NCBI GenBank assembly: GCA_014803435.1
Contig: JACYFD010000004.1
Location: 310,001-374,000, forward strand
DNA length: 64,000 bases
From: Cellulosimicrobium terreum
GTDB taxonomy: Bacteria > Actinomycetota > Actinomycetes > Actinomycetales > Cellulomonadaceae
Reading direction: 5' to 3'
Shown: positions 46,500 through 54,397 of the stretch, piece by piece
How the letters are laid out: each line of letters opens with the position of its first letter
How positions within the stretch are numbered: position 1 is the stretch's first letter
Made by a program: the position numbers and the translations under genes
The notes under the pieces: generated by a model
What the model was told of the DNA's origin: nothing
The model's database searches: none
What the model saw: only the letters and a program-made list of their open reading frames with translations

Positions 46500-47798
46500 A
46501 TGACCACCACCCAGCAGGCGACGGTCCGCCTCCTCGTCGACGACCAGGCGCAGGACCTGCCTGTGGTCGCGGCCACCGAGGGCAACGACGGCATCGCCGT
46601 GTCCTCGCTCCTCAAGAGCACGGGCCTCGTGACCGTCGACCCCGGTTTCATGAACACCGCGTCGTGCGAGTCGTCCGTCACCTACATCGACGGCGACGCG
46701 GGCATCCTGCGCTACCGCGGCTACCCGATCGAGCAGCTCGCCGAGCAGTCGAGCTTCCTCGAGGTCGCCTACCTGCTCATCCACGGTGAGCTCCCCGACA
46801 CGCCCACGCTCGACGCGTTCGTCGAGCGGGTCAACCGGCACACCCTGGTCCACGAGGACTTCCGCACGTTCATGGGGACCTTCCCGCGCGGCGGCCACCC
46901 GATGGCCGTGCTGGCCTCCGCGATCAACGCGCTGTCCACGTTCTACCCCGAGTCGCTCGACATCAACGACCCGGAGACCGTCGAGCTCGCGACCGTGCTG
47001 CTGCTCGCGAAGACGCGGACCATCACGTCGTACCTGCACCGCCGGGCGGTGGGCGAGCCCCTCCTGTACCCGGACTACTCGCGCGGCTACGTCGACGACT
47101 TCCTGCGCATGACGTTCGCGACGCCGTACCAGCAGTACGAGGCCGACCCGATCGTCGTCGACGCGCTCGACAAGCTCCTGATCCTCCACGCCGACCACGA
47201 GCAGAACTGCTCCACGTCGACCGTGCGCGTCGTCGGGTCGTCGAACGCGAACCTCTACGCGTCGGTCGCCGCGGGCGTCAACGCGCTCTCCGGCCCTTCG
47301 CACGGCGGTGCCAACGAGGCCGTGCTCGCGATGCTCAACCAGATCCAGGGCAGCGACTTCGACGTCGACACGTTCATGACCAAGGTCAAGAACAAGGAGG
47401 ACGGCGTCCGGCTCATGGGCTTCGGCCACCGGGTCTACAAGAGCTACGACCCGCGCGCCGCGATCGTCAAGAAGTCGGCCGACGCCGTGCTCTCGAGCCT
47501 CGGCAAGAACGACGAGTTGCTCGACATCGCGATGCGGCTGGAGGAGATCGCCCTCAACGACGACTACTTCGTCGAGCGCAAGCTGTACCCGAACGTGGAC
47601 TTCTACACGGGCCTCATCTACAAGGCCATGGGCTTCTCGCCCGCCATGTTCACGCCGCTCTTCGCGCTCGGCCGGATGCCCGGCTGGATCGCGCAGTGGC
47701 GCGAGATGATGAAGGACCCGCAGACCAAGATCGGCCGTCCGCGCCAGATCTACGTCGGCGCCACCGAGCGCGACTACGTCCCGGTCGCCGACCGCTGA
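46500..47798 (+). CDS. gltA: Citrate synthase (type II-like)
   Basis: Condenses acetyl-CoA with oxaloacetate at the entry of the TCA cycle, 432 aa. Conserved active-site segments are HADHEQNCSTSTVR, GPSHGGANEAV with the catalytic histidine, GFGHRVYK, and the aspartate in KLYPNVDFYTG. An extended N-terminus of about 55 residues with a small beta domain fits the larger hexameric type. AGGAAGGG lies 6 nt before ATG 46500. An exact Crp/GlxR consensus sits upstream. Confidence 0.97.
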   Translation: MTTTQQATVRLLVDDQAQDLPVVAATEGNDGIAVSSLLKSTGLVTVDPGFMNTASCESSVTYIDGDAGILRYRGYPIEQLAEQSSFLEVAYLLIHGELPDTPTLDAFVERVNRHTLVHEDFRTFMGTFPRGGHPMAVLASAINALSTFYPESLDINDPETVELATVLLLAKTRTITSYLHRRAVGEPLLYPDYSRGYVDDFLRMTFATPYQQYEADPIVVDALDKLLILHADHEQNCSTSTVRVVGSSNANLYASVAAGVNALSGPSHGGANEAVLAMLNQIQGSDFDVDTFMTKVKNKEDGVRLMGFGHRVYKSYDPRAAIVKKSADAVLSSLGKNDELLDIAMRLEEIALNDDYFVERKLYPNVDFYTGLIYKAMGFSPAMFTPLFALGRMPGWIAQWREMMKDPQTKIGRPRQIYVGATERDYVPVADR

Positions 47799-47858
47799 CG
47801 AGGTAGTACCTCCGTCAGCGAGGTGGTACCGGGGTCCGTCGCCCGCCCCCGATCACGG

Positions 47859-48842
47859 TCAGTCGGTGTCGGTGTCGGGGGTGGCGACGGTGACCCGGAC
47901 GGTGCCGGGGTCCGGGGCCGGTGGCGAGCCTTCGGCGTCCGCGTCGACCGGAGCCCAGGTGGCGCTGTCACGCGTCCAGCGCTGGTCGGCGACCTCGACG
48001 GTGACGACGTCCGTGGCGTCGGCGGTCGCCACCGCCCACTGCGCCACGGACCACGCCGCACGCTCGGGGCCGCCGTCGCCCTGCGCCGTCGGCAGCGACG
48101 TGGCGTCGACGCTGATCGTGTCCGGCTGCGCACCGTCCTCGAGCTCGACCGCGATATCGCCGAGGTCGCGGTCGACCCGCTCGACGAACGCCTGCCCGGG
48201 GTCCTCGTCCGCGCTGGGCAGGTCGTCCGGAGCGACCGGAGCGAGCTCGCACGTGAGGGACGCAGGGGAGTGGCCGGTCAGCGCGGAGGCCCAGGCCCGC
48301 GACCGTGTCTCGTGCTGCGCGTAGGCGTCGGGGAACGCGGAGCGCTGCACGGCCTGGGCCGCGACCGTCACGTCGAGGTCCTCGTAGCCGTCGATCGTCT
48401 CGAGCACGTCGTAGAACGTGTTCGTCGAGTAGACGGGGTCCATGATCTCCTCGACCGAGCCCCAGCCCTGCGACGGGCGCTGCTGGAACAGGCCGACGGA
48501 GTCGCGGTCGCCGTAGTCGATGTTGACGAGCCGGGACTCCTGCAGGGCCGTCGCCAGACCGATCGTGACCGCGCGGGCCGGCAGGCCGCGCTGCTGTGCC
48601 GTCGCGGCGATCAGCGCGGCGTTGCCGGACTGGGTCAACGAGAAGTACCAGGTCTGCCCGTCCGCGGTCGCGGAGCACCGCTGGGCCACGGGGGCCGAGC
48701 TGCCGGTCAGCCGGTCGAGCGCGACGACGACGCCGACGACCGCGACCCCCGCGACCGTCACGAGCGTGACCGTCGTGCGCAGCGCGCGACGGCCCCGGCC
48801 ACGACGTGCCGGGCCCGTCCGGGCCGTCCGCTGCGTGGTCAT
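47859..48842 (-). CDS. Membrane-anchored lysozyme/transglycosylase-like protein
   Basis: A 327-aa protein with a basic N-terminus, one membrane anchor (about 23-43) and an extracytoplasmic domain resembling lytic transglycosylases or goose-type lysozyme folds. ATALQESRLVNIDYG carries the likely catalytic glutamate, and DSVGLFQQRPSQGWG follows. The rest (about 200-327) is acidic and less ordered. It would act on peptidoglycan or sense the wall. Databases often mislabel such proteins as heavy-metal transporters; that is not supported here. It is convergent with gltA, and dapD lies upstream on the same strand. Confidence 0.65.
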   Translation of the reverse strand: MTTQRTARTGPARRGRGRRALRTTVTLVTVAGVAVVGVVVALDRLTGSSAPVAQRCSATADGQTWYFSLTQSGNAALIAATAQQRGLPARAVTIGLATALQESRLVNIDYGDRDSVGLFQQRPSQGWGSVEEIMDPVYSTNTFYDVLETIDGYEDLDVTVAAQAVQRSAFPDAYAQHETRSRAWASALTGHSPASLTCELAPVAPDDLPSADEDPGQAFVERVDRDLGDIAVELEDGAQPDTISVDATSLPTAQGDGGPERAAWSVAQWAVATADATDVVTVEVADQRWTRDSATWAPVDADAEGSPPAPDPGTVRVTVATPDTDTD

Positions 48843-48885
48843 GTGGTCCTGCGTCCGCGTAGCTCGGCGTCGGGGCTCGGTCGCG

Positions 48886-49878
48886 TCAGTTCGCGTGCAG
48901 CGCGGCGTTGAGCTCGACGCCCGCGCCCGTCCGGGCGACCGCCTCGACGCCGCCGGTCAGGGAGTTGCGACGGAACAGCAGCCCGTCGAGTCCCGCGAGC
49001 TCGCGCGCCTTCACGACCAGCGGCGCACCCGTGCCGTCGTCAGAGCCGACGACGGTGACCTTGGTCCCCGCCGTGACGTACAGCCCGGACTCGACGACGC
49101 AGTCGTCGCCCAGCGGGATGCCGAGGCCGGAGTTCGCACCGAGCAGCGAGCGCTGCCCCACCGTGATGACCTCGGTACCCCCGCCGGACAGGGTGCCCAT
49201 GATCGAGGCCCCGCCGCCGACGTCGGACCCGTCCCCGACGACGACGCCCGCGGAGATGCGTCCCTCGACCATCGAGGTCCCGAGGGTGCCGGCGTTGTAG
49301 TTCACGAAGCCCTCGTGCATGACCGTGGTCCCCGCCGCGAGGTGGGCGCCGAGGCGGACCCGGTCCGCGTCGGCGACACGGACGCCGGACGGCACGACGT
49401 AGTCGACCATGCGCGGGAACTTGTCCACGCCGAAGACCGTGACGGGCTGACCGGTCGCACGCAGGCGCAGCCGCGTCTCGGCGAAGCCGTCGACGGCGCA
49501 CGGGCCGTGGCTGGTCCACACGACGTTCGCGAGGGCGCCGAAGATGCCGGTGAGGGCGAGGCCGTGCGGGACGACGAGGCGGTGGGAGAGCAGGTGCAGG
49601 CGCAGGTAGGCGTCCGCGGCGTCGGTGGGTGCGGCGTCGAGGTCGATCTCGGTCCGGACGAGGCGTACCTCGACCCGGCGCAGCTCGTCCGGCCCGGCGA
49701 GGGCCTCGAGGGACGACGGCGCGGCCGCGTCCTCCGGCGCGGCGCCGAGAGCCGGGGACGGGTACCAGACGTCGAGGGTCGTACCGTCGTCGGTGACGGT
49801 CGCGAGGCCGAAGCCCCAGGCCCGACGCGTCTCGGTGGCGGCAGCCGGTGCGGCGCTCGCGGAGGTCGCAGAAGTCAT
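48886..49878 (-). CDS. dapD: Tetrahydrodipicolinate N-succinyltransferase
   Basis: Adds succinyl from succinyl-CoA to tetrahydrodipicolinate, the step before DapC in diaminopimelate/lysine synthesis. 330 aa, actinobacterial DapD type. The central left-handed beta-helix is visible as hexapeptide-like repeats ([20 protein letters not shown], then [12 protein letters not shown]), and the signature [14 protein letters not shown] is intact. ATG at 49878 has TAGGGT 7 nt upstream in a palindrome shared with dapE. Confidence 0.94.
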   Translation of the reverse strand: MTSATSASAAPAAATETRRAWGFGLATVTDDGTTLDVWYPSPALGAAPEDAAAPSSLEALAGPDELRRVEVRLVRTEIDLDAAPTDAADAYLRLHLLSHRLVVPHGLALTGIFGALANVVWTSHGPCAVDGFAETRLRLRATGQPVTVFGVDKFPRMVDYVVPSGVRVADADRVRLGAHLAAGTTVMHEGFVNYNAGTLGTSMVEGRISAGVVVGDGSDVGGGASIMGTLSGGGTEVITVGQRSLLGANSGLGIPLGDDCVVESGLYVTAGTKVTVVGSDDGTGAPLVVKARELAGLDGLLFRRNSLTGGVEAVARTGAGVELNAALHAN

Positions 49879-49885
49879 GCGCACC

Positions 49886-49891
49886 ACCCTA
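49886..49891 (-). promoter_or_regulatory. Leaderless -10 element of dapD
   Basis: TAGGGT on the minus strand, 7 nt from the dapD ATG. It is the left arm of the 22-bp near-palindrome shared with dapE. Confidence 0.6.
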
Positions 49892-49901
49892 TCGGCGCCG
49901 G

Positions 49902-49907
49902 TAGGGT
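49902..49907 (+). promoter_or_regulatory. Leaderless -10 element of dapE
   Basis: TAGGGT with exactly 6 nt to the dapE GTG. It is the right arm of the shared near-palindrome. Confidence 0.65.
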
Positions 49908-49913
49908 GCTGGG

Positions 49914-51053
49914 GTGACGTCTCCCGAAGCTCGTCCCACGTCCTCCCCGACACCCACCCTCGACCTGACCGGCGACCTCGTCGCGCTCTACCGCGCGGTG
50001 TGCGACACGCCGTCGGTCAGCGGGGACGAGCGCGCGCTCGCCGACGCCGTCGAGGCCGCCCTGCGTGCCTGCGAGCACCTCGAGGTGGTCCGCGACGGCG
50101 ACACGGTCGTCGCGCGCACGTCGCTCGGTCGCGGGCGCCGCGTCGTGATCGCCGGACACCTCGACACCGTCCCGCTCACGTCCCCGCCGAACCTGCCGAC
50201 GCGCGTGGTCGGCGAGGGGCCGAACGCCGAGGTCTGGGGCCGCGGGACCGTCGACATGAAGGGCGGCGTCGCCGTCCAGCTCGCGCTCGCGGCGGAGCTC
50301 GACGCACCGTCCCAGGACGTCACCTGGGTCTTCTACGACAACGAGGAGGTCGCCGCGGACCTCAACGGTCTGGGCAGGCTCGCGCGGAACCGGCCGGACC
50401 TGCTCGCGGGCGACTTCGCCGTCCTCTGCGAGCCCACCGCCGCGGGGATCGAGGGTGGCTGCAACGGCACGCTGCGCGTCGAGGTGCGGGTCCCCGGCGT
50501 CACCGCGCACTCTGCCCGGGCCTGGATGGGGAGCAACGCGATCCATGCCGCCCACGAGGTCCTCGACCGGCTCGCGGCGTACGTGCCGCAGGACATCGAG
50601 GTCGACGGGCTCGTGTACCGCGAGGGCCTGAACGCCGTGGGCATCCGCGGCGGCGTCGCGGGCAACGTGGTGCCCGACGAGTGCGTCGTCACCGTGAACT
50701 TCCGGTTCGCACCGTCGCGCACGGTCGAGGCCGCGTCCGCGCACGTGCGTGACCTCTTCACGGGCTTCGAGGTCACGCTGACCGACGCCGCACCCGGTGC
50801 GCGCCCCGGCCTCGACGACCCGCTCGCGGCCGAGTTCGCCGCGAGCGTCCTCGCGGTCACGGGGGGCGCGCCGGCCCCGAAGTACGGCTGGACCGACGTC
50901 GCCCGGTTCGCGGAGCTCGGCGTCCCGGCCGTGAACTTCGGTCCCGGTGACCCGCTGCTCGCGCACAAGGACGACGAGCGGTGCCCCGTGGGCCAGCTCG
51001 ACCTGTGCCGGACGGCGTTGCGCGCATGGCTCACCAGCGAGCGAGCGGCATAG
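49914..51053 (+). CDS. dapE: Succinyl-diaminopimelate desuccinylase
   Basis: Dinuclear-zinc hydrolase releasing succinate from N-succinyl-diaminopimelate, 379 aa. Metal-site motifs are [19 protein letters not shown] with the bridging aspartate, DNEEVAA with the general-base glutamate, CEPTAA and a late HKDDE. The dimerisation domain lies between about 190 and 300. The GTG start follows a leaderless -10 and no ribosome-binding site is seen. The TAG stop is also the first half of the next gene's -10. Together with dapC and dapD it covers three steps of one pathway. Confidence 0.94.
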   Translation: MTSPEARPTSSPTPTLDLTGDLVALYRAVCDTPSVSGDERALADAVEAALRACEHLEVVRDGDTVVARTSLGRGRRVVIAGHLDTVPLTSPPNLPTRVVGEGPNAEVWGRGTVDMKGGVAVQLALAAELDAPSQDVTWVFYDNEEVAADLNGLGRLARNRPDLLAGDFAVLCEPTAAGIEGGCNGTLRVEVRVPGVTAHSARAWMGSNAIHAAHEVLDRLAAYVPQDIEVDGLVYREGLNAVGIRGGVAGNVVPDECVVTVNFRFAPSRTVEAASAHVRDLFTGFEVTLTDAAPGARPGLDDPLAAEFAASVLAVTGGAPAPKYGWTDVARFAELGVPAVNFGPGDPLLAHKDDERCPVGQLDLCRTALRAWLTSERAA

Positions 51054-51056
51054 GCT
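51051..51056 (+). promoter_or_regulatory. Leaderless -10 formed by the dapE stop codon
   Basis: TAGGCT, whose TAG is the dapE stop, with 6 nt to ATG 51063. Confidence 0.6.
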
Positions 51057-51062
51057 CGGGAG

Positions 51063-51917
51063 ATGAGCGACAGCACGCACGCCGCGGAGAGTGAGGGCGG
51101 GTCCGACGAGGGCATGCCGCAGCACGGTACGGGGTACCGCAAGGGACCTGTCCTGCTGCGGGGCGACCAGATCCCGAAGCAGACGACGGACCAGCGGCTC
51201 CTCGACTCGAGCCAGAACGCCGACTGGGTGCACAGCGACCCGTGGCGCGTCATGCGGATCCAGAGCGAGTTCGTGGAGGGCTTCGGCGCGCTCGCCGAGC
51301 TCGGACCGGCGGTCTCCGTGTTCGGCTCGGCACGAACCCGCCCCGACCACCCCGACTACGCGCTGGCGCAGGACGTCGGACGGCGCCTGGTCGCCGAGGG
51401 CTTCGCCGTCGTCACGGGCGGCGGCCCGGGCATCATGGAGGCGGCGAACAAGGGTGCGGCGGAGGCCGGGGGCACGTCCGTCGGCCTGGGCATCGAGCTG
51501 CCGTTCGAGCAGGGCATGAACCCGTACGTCAACCTGGGCGTGAACTTCCGCTACTTCTTCGCGCGCAAGACGATGTTCGTCAAGTACGCGCAGGGGTTCA
51601 TCGTGCTCCCCGGTGGGTTCGGCACGTTCGACGAGCTGTTCGAGGCCCTGACCCTCGTCCAGACCCACAAGGTGACCGAGTTCCCCGTGGCGCTCGTCGG
51701 CAGCGACTACTGGGGCGGCCTCCTCGAGTGGGCGCGGACCGCCGTGCTGGACCGCGGCATGATCAGCGCGCACGACCTGGACCTCGTGCACCTGTGCGAC
51801 GACCCCGCCGACGCGGTCGCCTACGTCTGCGAGCGGGGCGCCGAGCTGCGTGCCGAGGAGCTCGAGGCCGCGGCCGAGCTGGCCGAGGACCAGCGCGACG
51901 CCGCTCGCCCGCACTGA
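51063..51917 (+). CDS. LOG-family protein (TIGR00730 type)
   Basis: A 284-aa protein with the lysine-decarboxylase-like Rossmann fold of LOG phosphoribohydrolases, which release cytokinin-type bases or nucleobases from their ribose 5-phosphates. GGGPGIMEAANKGA near residues 120-133 and PGGFGTFDELFE with the catalytic glutamate are intact. A 70-residue N-terminal extension precedes the core. The name lysine decarboxylase is a historical error. The M. tuberculosis homologue (Rv1205) has the same neighbourhood near dapE and folP2. The following gene starts 5 bp after its stop. Confidence 0.88.
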   Translation: MSDSTHAAESEGGSDEGMPQHGTGYRKGPVLLRGDQIPKQTTDQRLLDSSQNADWVHSDPWRVMRIQSEFVEGFGALAELGPAVSVFGSARTRPDHPDYALAQDVGRRLVAEGFAVVTGGGPGIMEAANKGAAEAGGTSVGLGIELPFEQGMNPYVNLGVNFRYFFARKTMFVKYAQGFIVLPGGFGTFDELFEALTLVQTHKVTEFPVALVGSDYWGGLLEWARTAVLDRGMISAHDLDLVHLCDDPADAVAYVCERGAELRAEELEAAAELAEDQRDAARPH

Positions 51918-51922
51918 CCGCG

Positions 51923-52849
51923 GTGCGCGTGGACCTCCCGCCGCTCGGCCTCCCACCGTGCGGCACCCCGCTCGAGCTCCGGGGCCGCACGCTCGAACGC
52001 CCCGCCGTGATGGCGATCGTCAACCGCACCGACGACTCGTTCTGGGCAGGCGCGCGCCAGCTCGACGACGACGCCGCGCTCGCGGCGGTGGCGCGCGCCC
52101 TCGACGAGGGAGCGGAGATCGTCGACGTCGGAGGGGTCCGCGCCGGCGTCGGGCCGGAGGTCACGGCGGCGGAGGAGATCCGACGCGTCGTGCCCTTCGT
52201 CGCGCGCGTGCGCGAGGACTTCCCCGACCTGCTCGTGAGCGTCGACACGTGGCGTGCCGACGTCGCGCACGAGGCCGCGCTCGCGGGTGCCGACCTGGTC
52301 AACGACACGTGGGCGGGCCACGACCCGCGCCTGGTCGAGGTCGCGGGAGAGCACGGGATCGGCGTCGTGTGCTCGCACACGGGCGGCGCGACCCCCCGCA
52401 CGGACCCGTACCGCGTGGCCTACCCGGCCGGTCCGGGCGCGGCGGACCCGCGGGACGGCGTCGTGCAGGACGTCGTGGCCACGCTGGCCGCAGCCGCGGA
52501 GCGTGCGGTCGCGTGCGGCGTGCCGCGTGGCTCCGTGCTGGTGGACCCGACGCACGACTTCGGCAAGAACACGTGGCACTCGCTGCACCTCGTGCGGCGC
52601 ACGCAGGTGCTCGCCGGGCTGGGGTTCCCCCTGCTCATGGCCCTGTCCCGCAAGGACTTCGTCGGGGAGACGCTCGACCTGCCCGCCGACGAGCGGCTCG
52701 AGGGCACGCTCGCGGCGACGGCGGTGGCGGCCTGGCTGGGTGCCCGGGTCTTTCGCGCGCACGACGTGCGCGCGACGCGGCGCGCCCTTGACATGGTCGC
52801 CGCGGTGCGTGACGAGGTCCCTCCCGCCCGCGCTACGCGCGGCCTGTGA
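51923..52849 (+). CDS. folP2: FolP2-like dihydropteroate synthase homologue
   Basis: A 308-aa TIM-barrel protein of the pterin-binding family. It resembles the mycobacterial FolP2: MAIVNRTDDSFWAG replaces the typical NVTPDSFSDGG, VDVGGVRAGVGPEV lacks the STRPG loop, and HDFGKNTWHSLHL and MALSRKDFVGETL follow. Mycobacterial FolP2 is reported not to act as a normal dihydropteroate synthase, so this copy may be a paralogue with another role. GTG at 51923 is likely; another in-frame GTG lies 6 nt downstream. A genuine FolP could be elsewhere in the genome. Confidence 0.82.
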   Translation: MRVDLPPLGLPPCGTPLELRGRTLERPAVMAIVNRTDDSFWAGARQLDDDAALAAVARALDEGAEIVDVGGVRAGVGPEVTAAEEIRRVVPFVARVREDFPDLLVSVDTWRADVAHEAALAGADLVNDTWAGHDPRLVEVAGEHGIGVVCSHTGGATPRTDPYRVAYPAGPGAADPRDGVVQDVVATLAAAAERAVACGVPRGSVLVDPTHDFGKNTWHSLHLVRRTQVLAGLGFPLLMALSRKDFVGETLDLPADERLEGTLAATAVAAWLGARVFRAHDVRATRRALDMVAAVRDEVPPARATRGL

Positions 52850-52859
52850 GGCGCCGGGC

Positions 52860-54095
52860 ATGAGCGGAGCGGGGGTGGCGGCCGACCGGAGCACCTCCCC
52901 TCGCGACCGCGCGCCCCGCCGCGCGCTCGACCCCCGCACGTGGCCGTGGTGGGTCCAGGTCCTCGCGGTGTACGGGGCCGCCCGTGCCGTCAGCGCGGCG
53001 ATCCTCATGACCGTCTCGCGCGCGCAGGCCCAGAACCTGTGGACCGACGCCGCGCCGTCGTACCTGCCCTACGTGGCGCGGATGTGGGACGCGAGCTGGT
53101 ACGAGCAGGTCTACGCGAGCGGCTACCCCGCCGAGCTGCCCGTCGGCGTGGACGGGCAGGTGGCGCAGAACGCCTGGGCCTTCTTCCCGGTGTTCCCGTT
53201 CCTGGTGCGTGGCCTGGACGCCGTGACGGGCGCCGGCTGGGACGTCCTCGCCCCGGCGGTCGCGCTCGCCGGCGGGGCGGCCGCGGTCCTGGTGGTGCAC
53301 CGGCTCGTGCGCGTCGCCGGACCCGAGGCCGTCGCGCGTCGCCCCGGACTACCGCTCGCGACGGTCCTCGTCGTGAGCGTGTTCCCGGCCAGCCCGGTGC
53401 TGCAGGTGGCCTACACGGAGTCGCTCGCGCTGCTCCTGGTCGCGGCGTCCCTGCTCCTGGTCGCGCAGCGCCGGTACGGCTGGGCGGCGGGGACGATCGT
53501 GCTGCTCGGGTTCACGCGGGCCGTGGCGCTCCCGATGGCGGCCGTCGTGCTCTGGCACGGGATCGTCCGGTGGCGGCGCGGGGAACTGCCGGGGCGCGAG
53601 GCGGTCCGGATCGGGGCGCTCGTCGTCGTCTCGCTCGTCAGCGGGCTCGCATGGCCCTGGGTGTGCGGCCTCGTCACCGGCACGCACCAGGCGTACTTCC
53701 GCACGCAGGAGGCGTGGCGGGGCGGCGCTGGCGTGGTGCCGTTCGAGCCGTGGGTCGGCGTCTCACGCTGGCTGTTCGACGGCGCGGGACCGTGGGTGCT
53801 CGCGACTCTCCTCCTCGCGGTGGCGGCGCTCGTGCTCAACCCGGTGACCGCGCGGCTCGGGCCCGAGATGCACGCGTGGTCCGGCGCGTACCTCGCCTAC
53901 CTGGTCGCCACGGTCCAGCCGGGGACGTCGCTCCTGCGGTTCCTGCTCCTGGCGTTCCCCCTCGGCGCGGTCACCGTGGGATGGACCCGGTCGCGCACCT
54001 GGCTCGTTCTCGTCGTCGTCGCGTTCCTCGCCGGACAGGTGTGGTGGGTGTGGGAGCTGTGGCGGCTCGTGCCGCCGTCGGGGTGGCCGCCATGA
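52860..54095 (+). CDS. PIG-V-like mannosyltransferase (membrane)
   Basis: Integral membrane protein of 411 aa, about nine spans after a 28-residue basic N-terminus. The first loop carries RMWDASWYEQVYASGYP, the acidic catalytic region of PIG-V/GT-C-type mannosyltransferases, and then NAWAFFPVFPFLVR. Such enzymes use a polyprenyl-phosphate mannose donor outside the membrane to modify glycolipids or glycans. The acceptor is not known. It takes the place that a glycosyltransferase (gpgS) occupies near folP2 in mycobacteria. It starts 10 bp after folP2. Confidence 0.75.
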   Translation: MSGAGVAADRSTSPRDRAPRRALDPRTWPWWVQVLAVYGAARAVSAAILMTVSRAQAQNLWTDAAPSYLPYVARMWDASWYEQVYASGYPAELPVGVDGQVAQNAWAFFPVFPFLVRGLDAVTGAGWDVLAPAVALAGGAAAVLVVHRLVRVAGPEAVARRPGLPLATVLVVSVFPASPVLQVAYTESLALLLVAASLLLVAQRRYGWAAGTIVLLGFTRAVALPMAAVVLWHGIVRWRRGELPGREAVRIGALVVVSLVSGLAWPWVCGLVTGTHQAYFRTQEAWRGGAGVVPFEPWVGVSRWLFDGAGPWVLATLLLAVAALVLNPVTARLGPEMHAWSGAYLAYLVATVQPGTSLLRFLLLAFPLGAVTVGWTRSRTWLVLVVVAFLAGQVWWVWELWRLVPPSGWPP

Positions 54096-54154
54096 CCCCG
54101 GAGTCGCCCGAGCGCGGCGCCGCGAGGTGGAGCCGCTGGTGGGCGCGGGTGAAC

Positions 54155-54160
54155 TAGACT
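54155..54160 (+). promoter_or_regulatory. -10 element of the DUF3117 gene
   Basis: TAGACT followed by a leader of about 63 nt that contains AATGGAGAG before the ATG. No good -35 is seen. Confidence 0.5.
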
Positions 54161-54229
54161 GTCCCGCGGGCGTCGCCGGAGGTCGGGCGCGTCCGCGTGG
54201 TGTTCGGACAACGGAATGGAGAGCCACCA

Positions 54230-54397
54230 ATGGCTGCGATGAAGCCGCGGACGGGTGACGGCCCGCTGGAGGTCACCAAGGAAGGGCGGGGCATCGTCAT
54301 GCGCGTCCCGCTCGAGGGCGGGGGCCGGCTCGTCGTCGAGCTCAACGCGACCGAAGCAGGCGAGCTCGGCGAAGCGCTCCAGGCCGTGGTGGGCTGA
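54230..54397 (+). CDS. DUF3117 small conserved protein
   Basis: A 55-aa protein matching the actinobacterial DUF3117 family (M. tuberculosis Rv1211 in the same neighbourhood). MKPRTGDGPLEVTKEGRG leads into IVMRVPLEGGGRLVVELN, predicted as a small beta-sheet with a C-terminal helix. GGAGAG precedes ATG 54230 at normal distance. Its stop is directly followed by the TTG start of pepA. The function is unknown even in mycobacteria. Confidence 0.9.
   Translation: MAAMKPRTGDGPLEVTKEGRGIVMRVPLEGGGRLVVELNATEAGELGEALQAVVG

Larger units (their letters stand above)
49886..49907. repeat. 22-bp near-palindrome with both dap promoters
   Basis: ACCCTA (49886-49891) and TAGGGT (49902-49907) are perfect complements, and the 10 bp between them are nearly self-complementary, with one mismatched pair in the whole 22 bp. 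Each arm is the -10 element of one divergent gene. Confidence 0.8.

Noticed and set aside
54092-54157. 21-codon frame starting with ATG that overlaps the PIG-V-like stop (ATGA)
   Set aside because: The composition is biased, the frame has no ribosome-binding site, and its end coincides with the -10 of the next gene. It is most likely chance.
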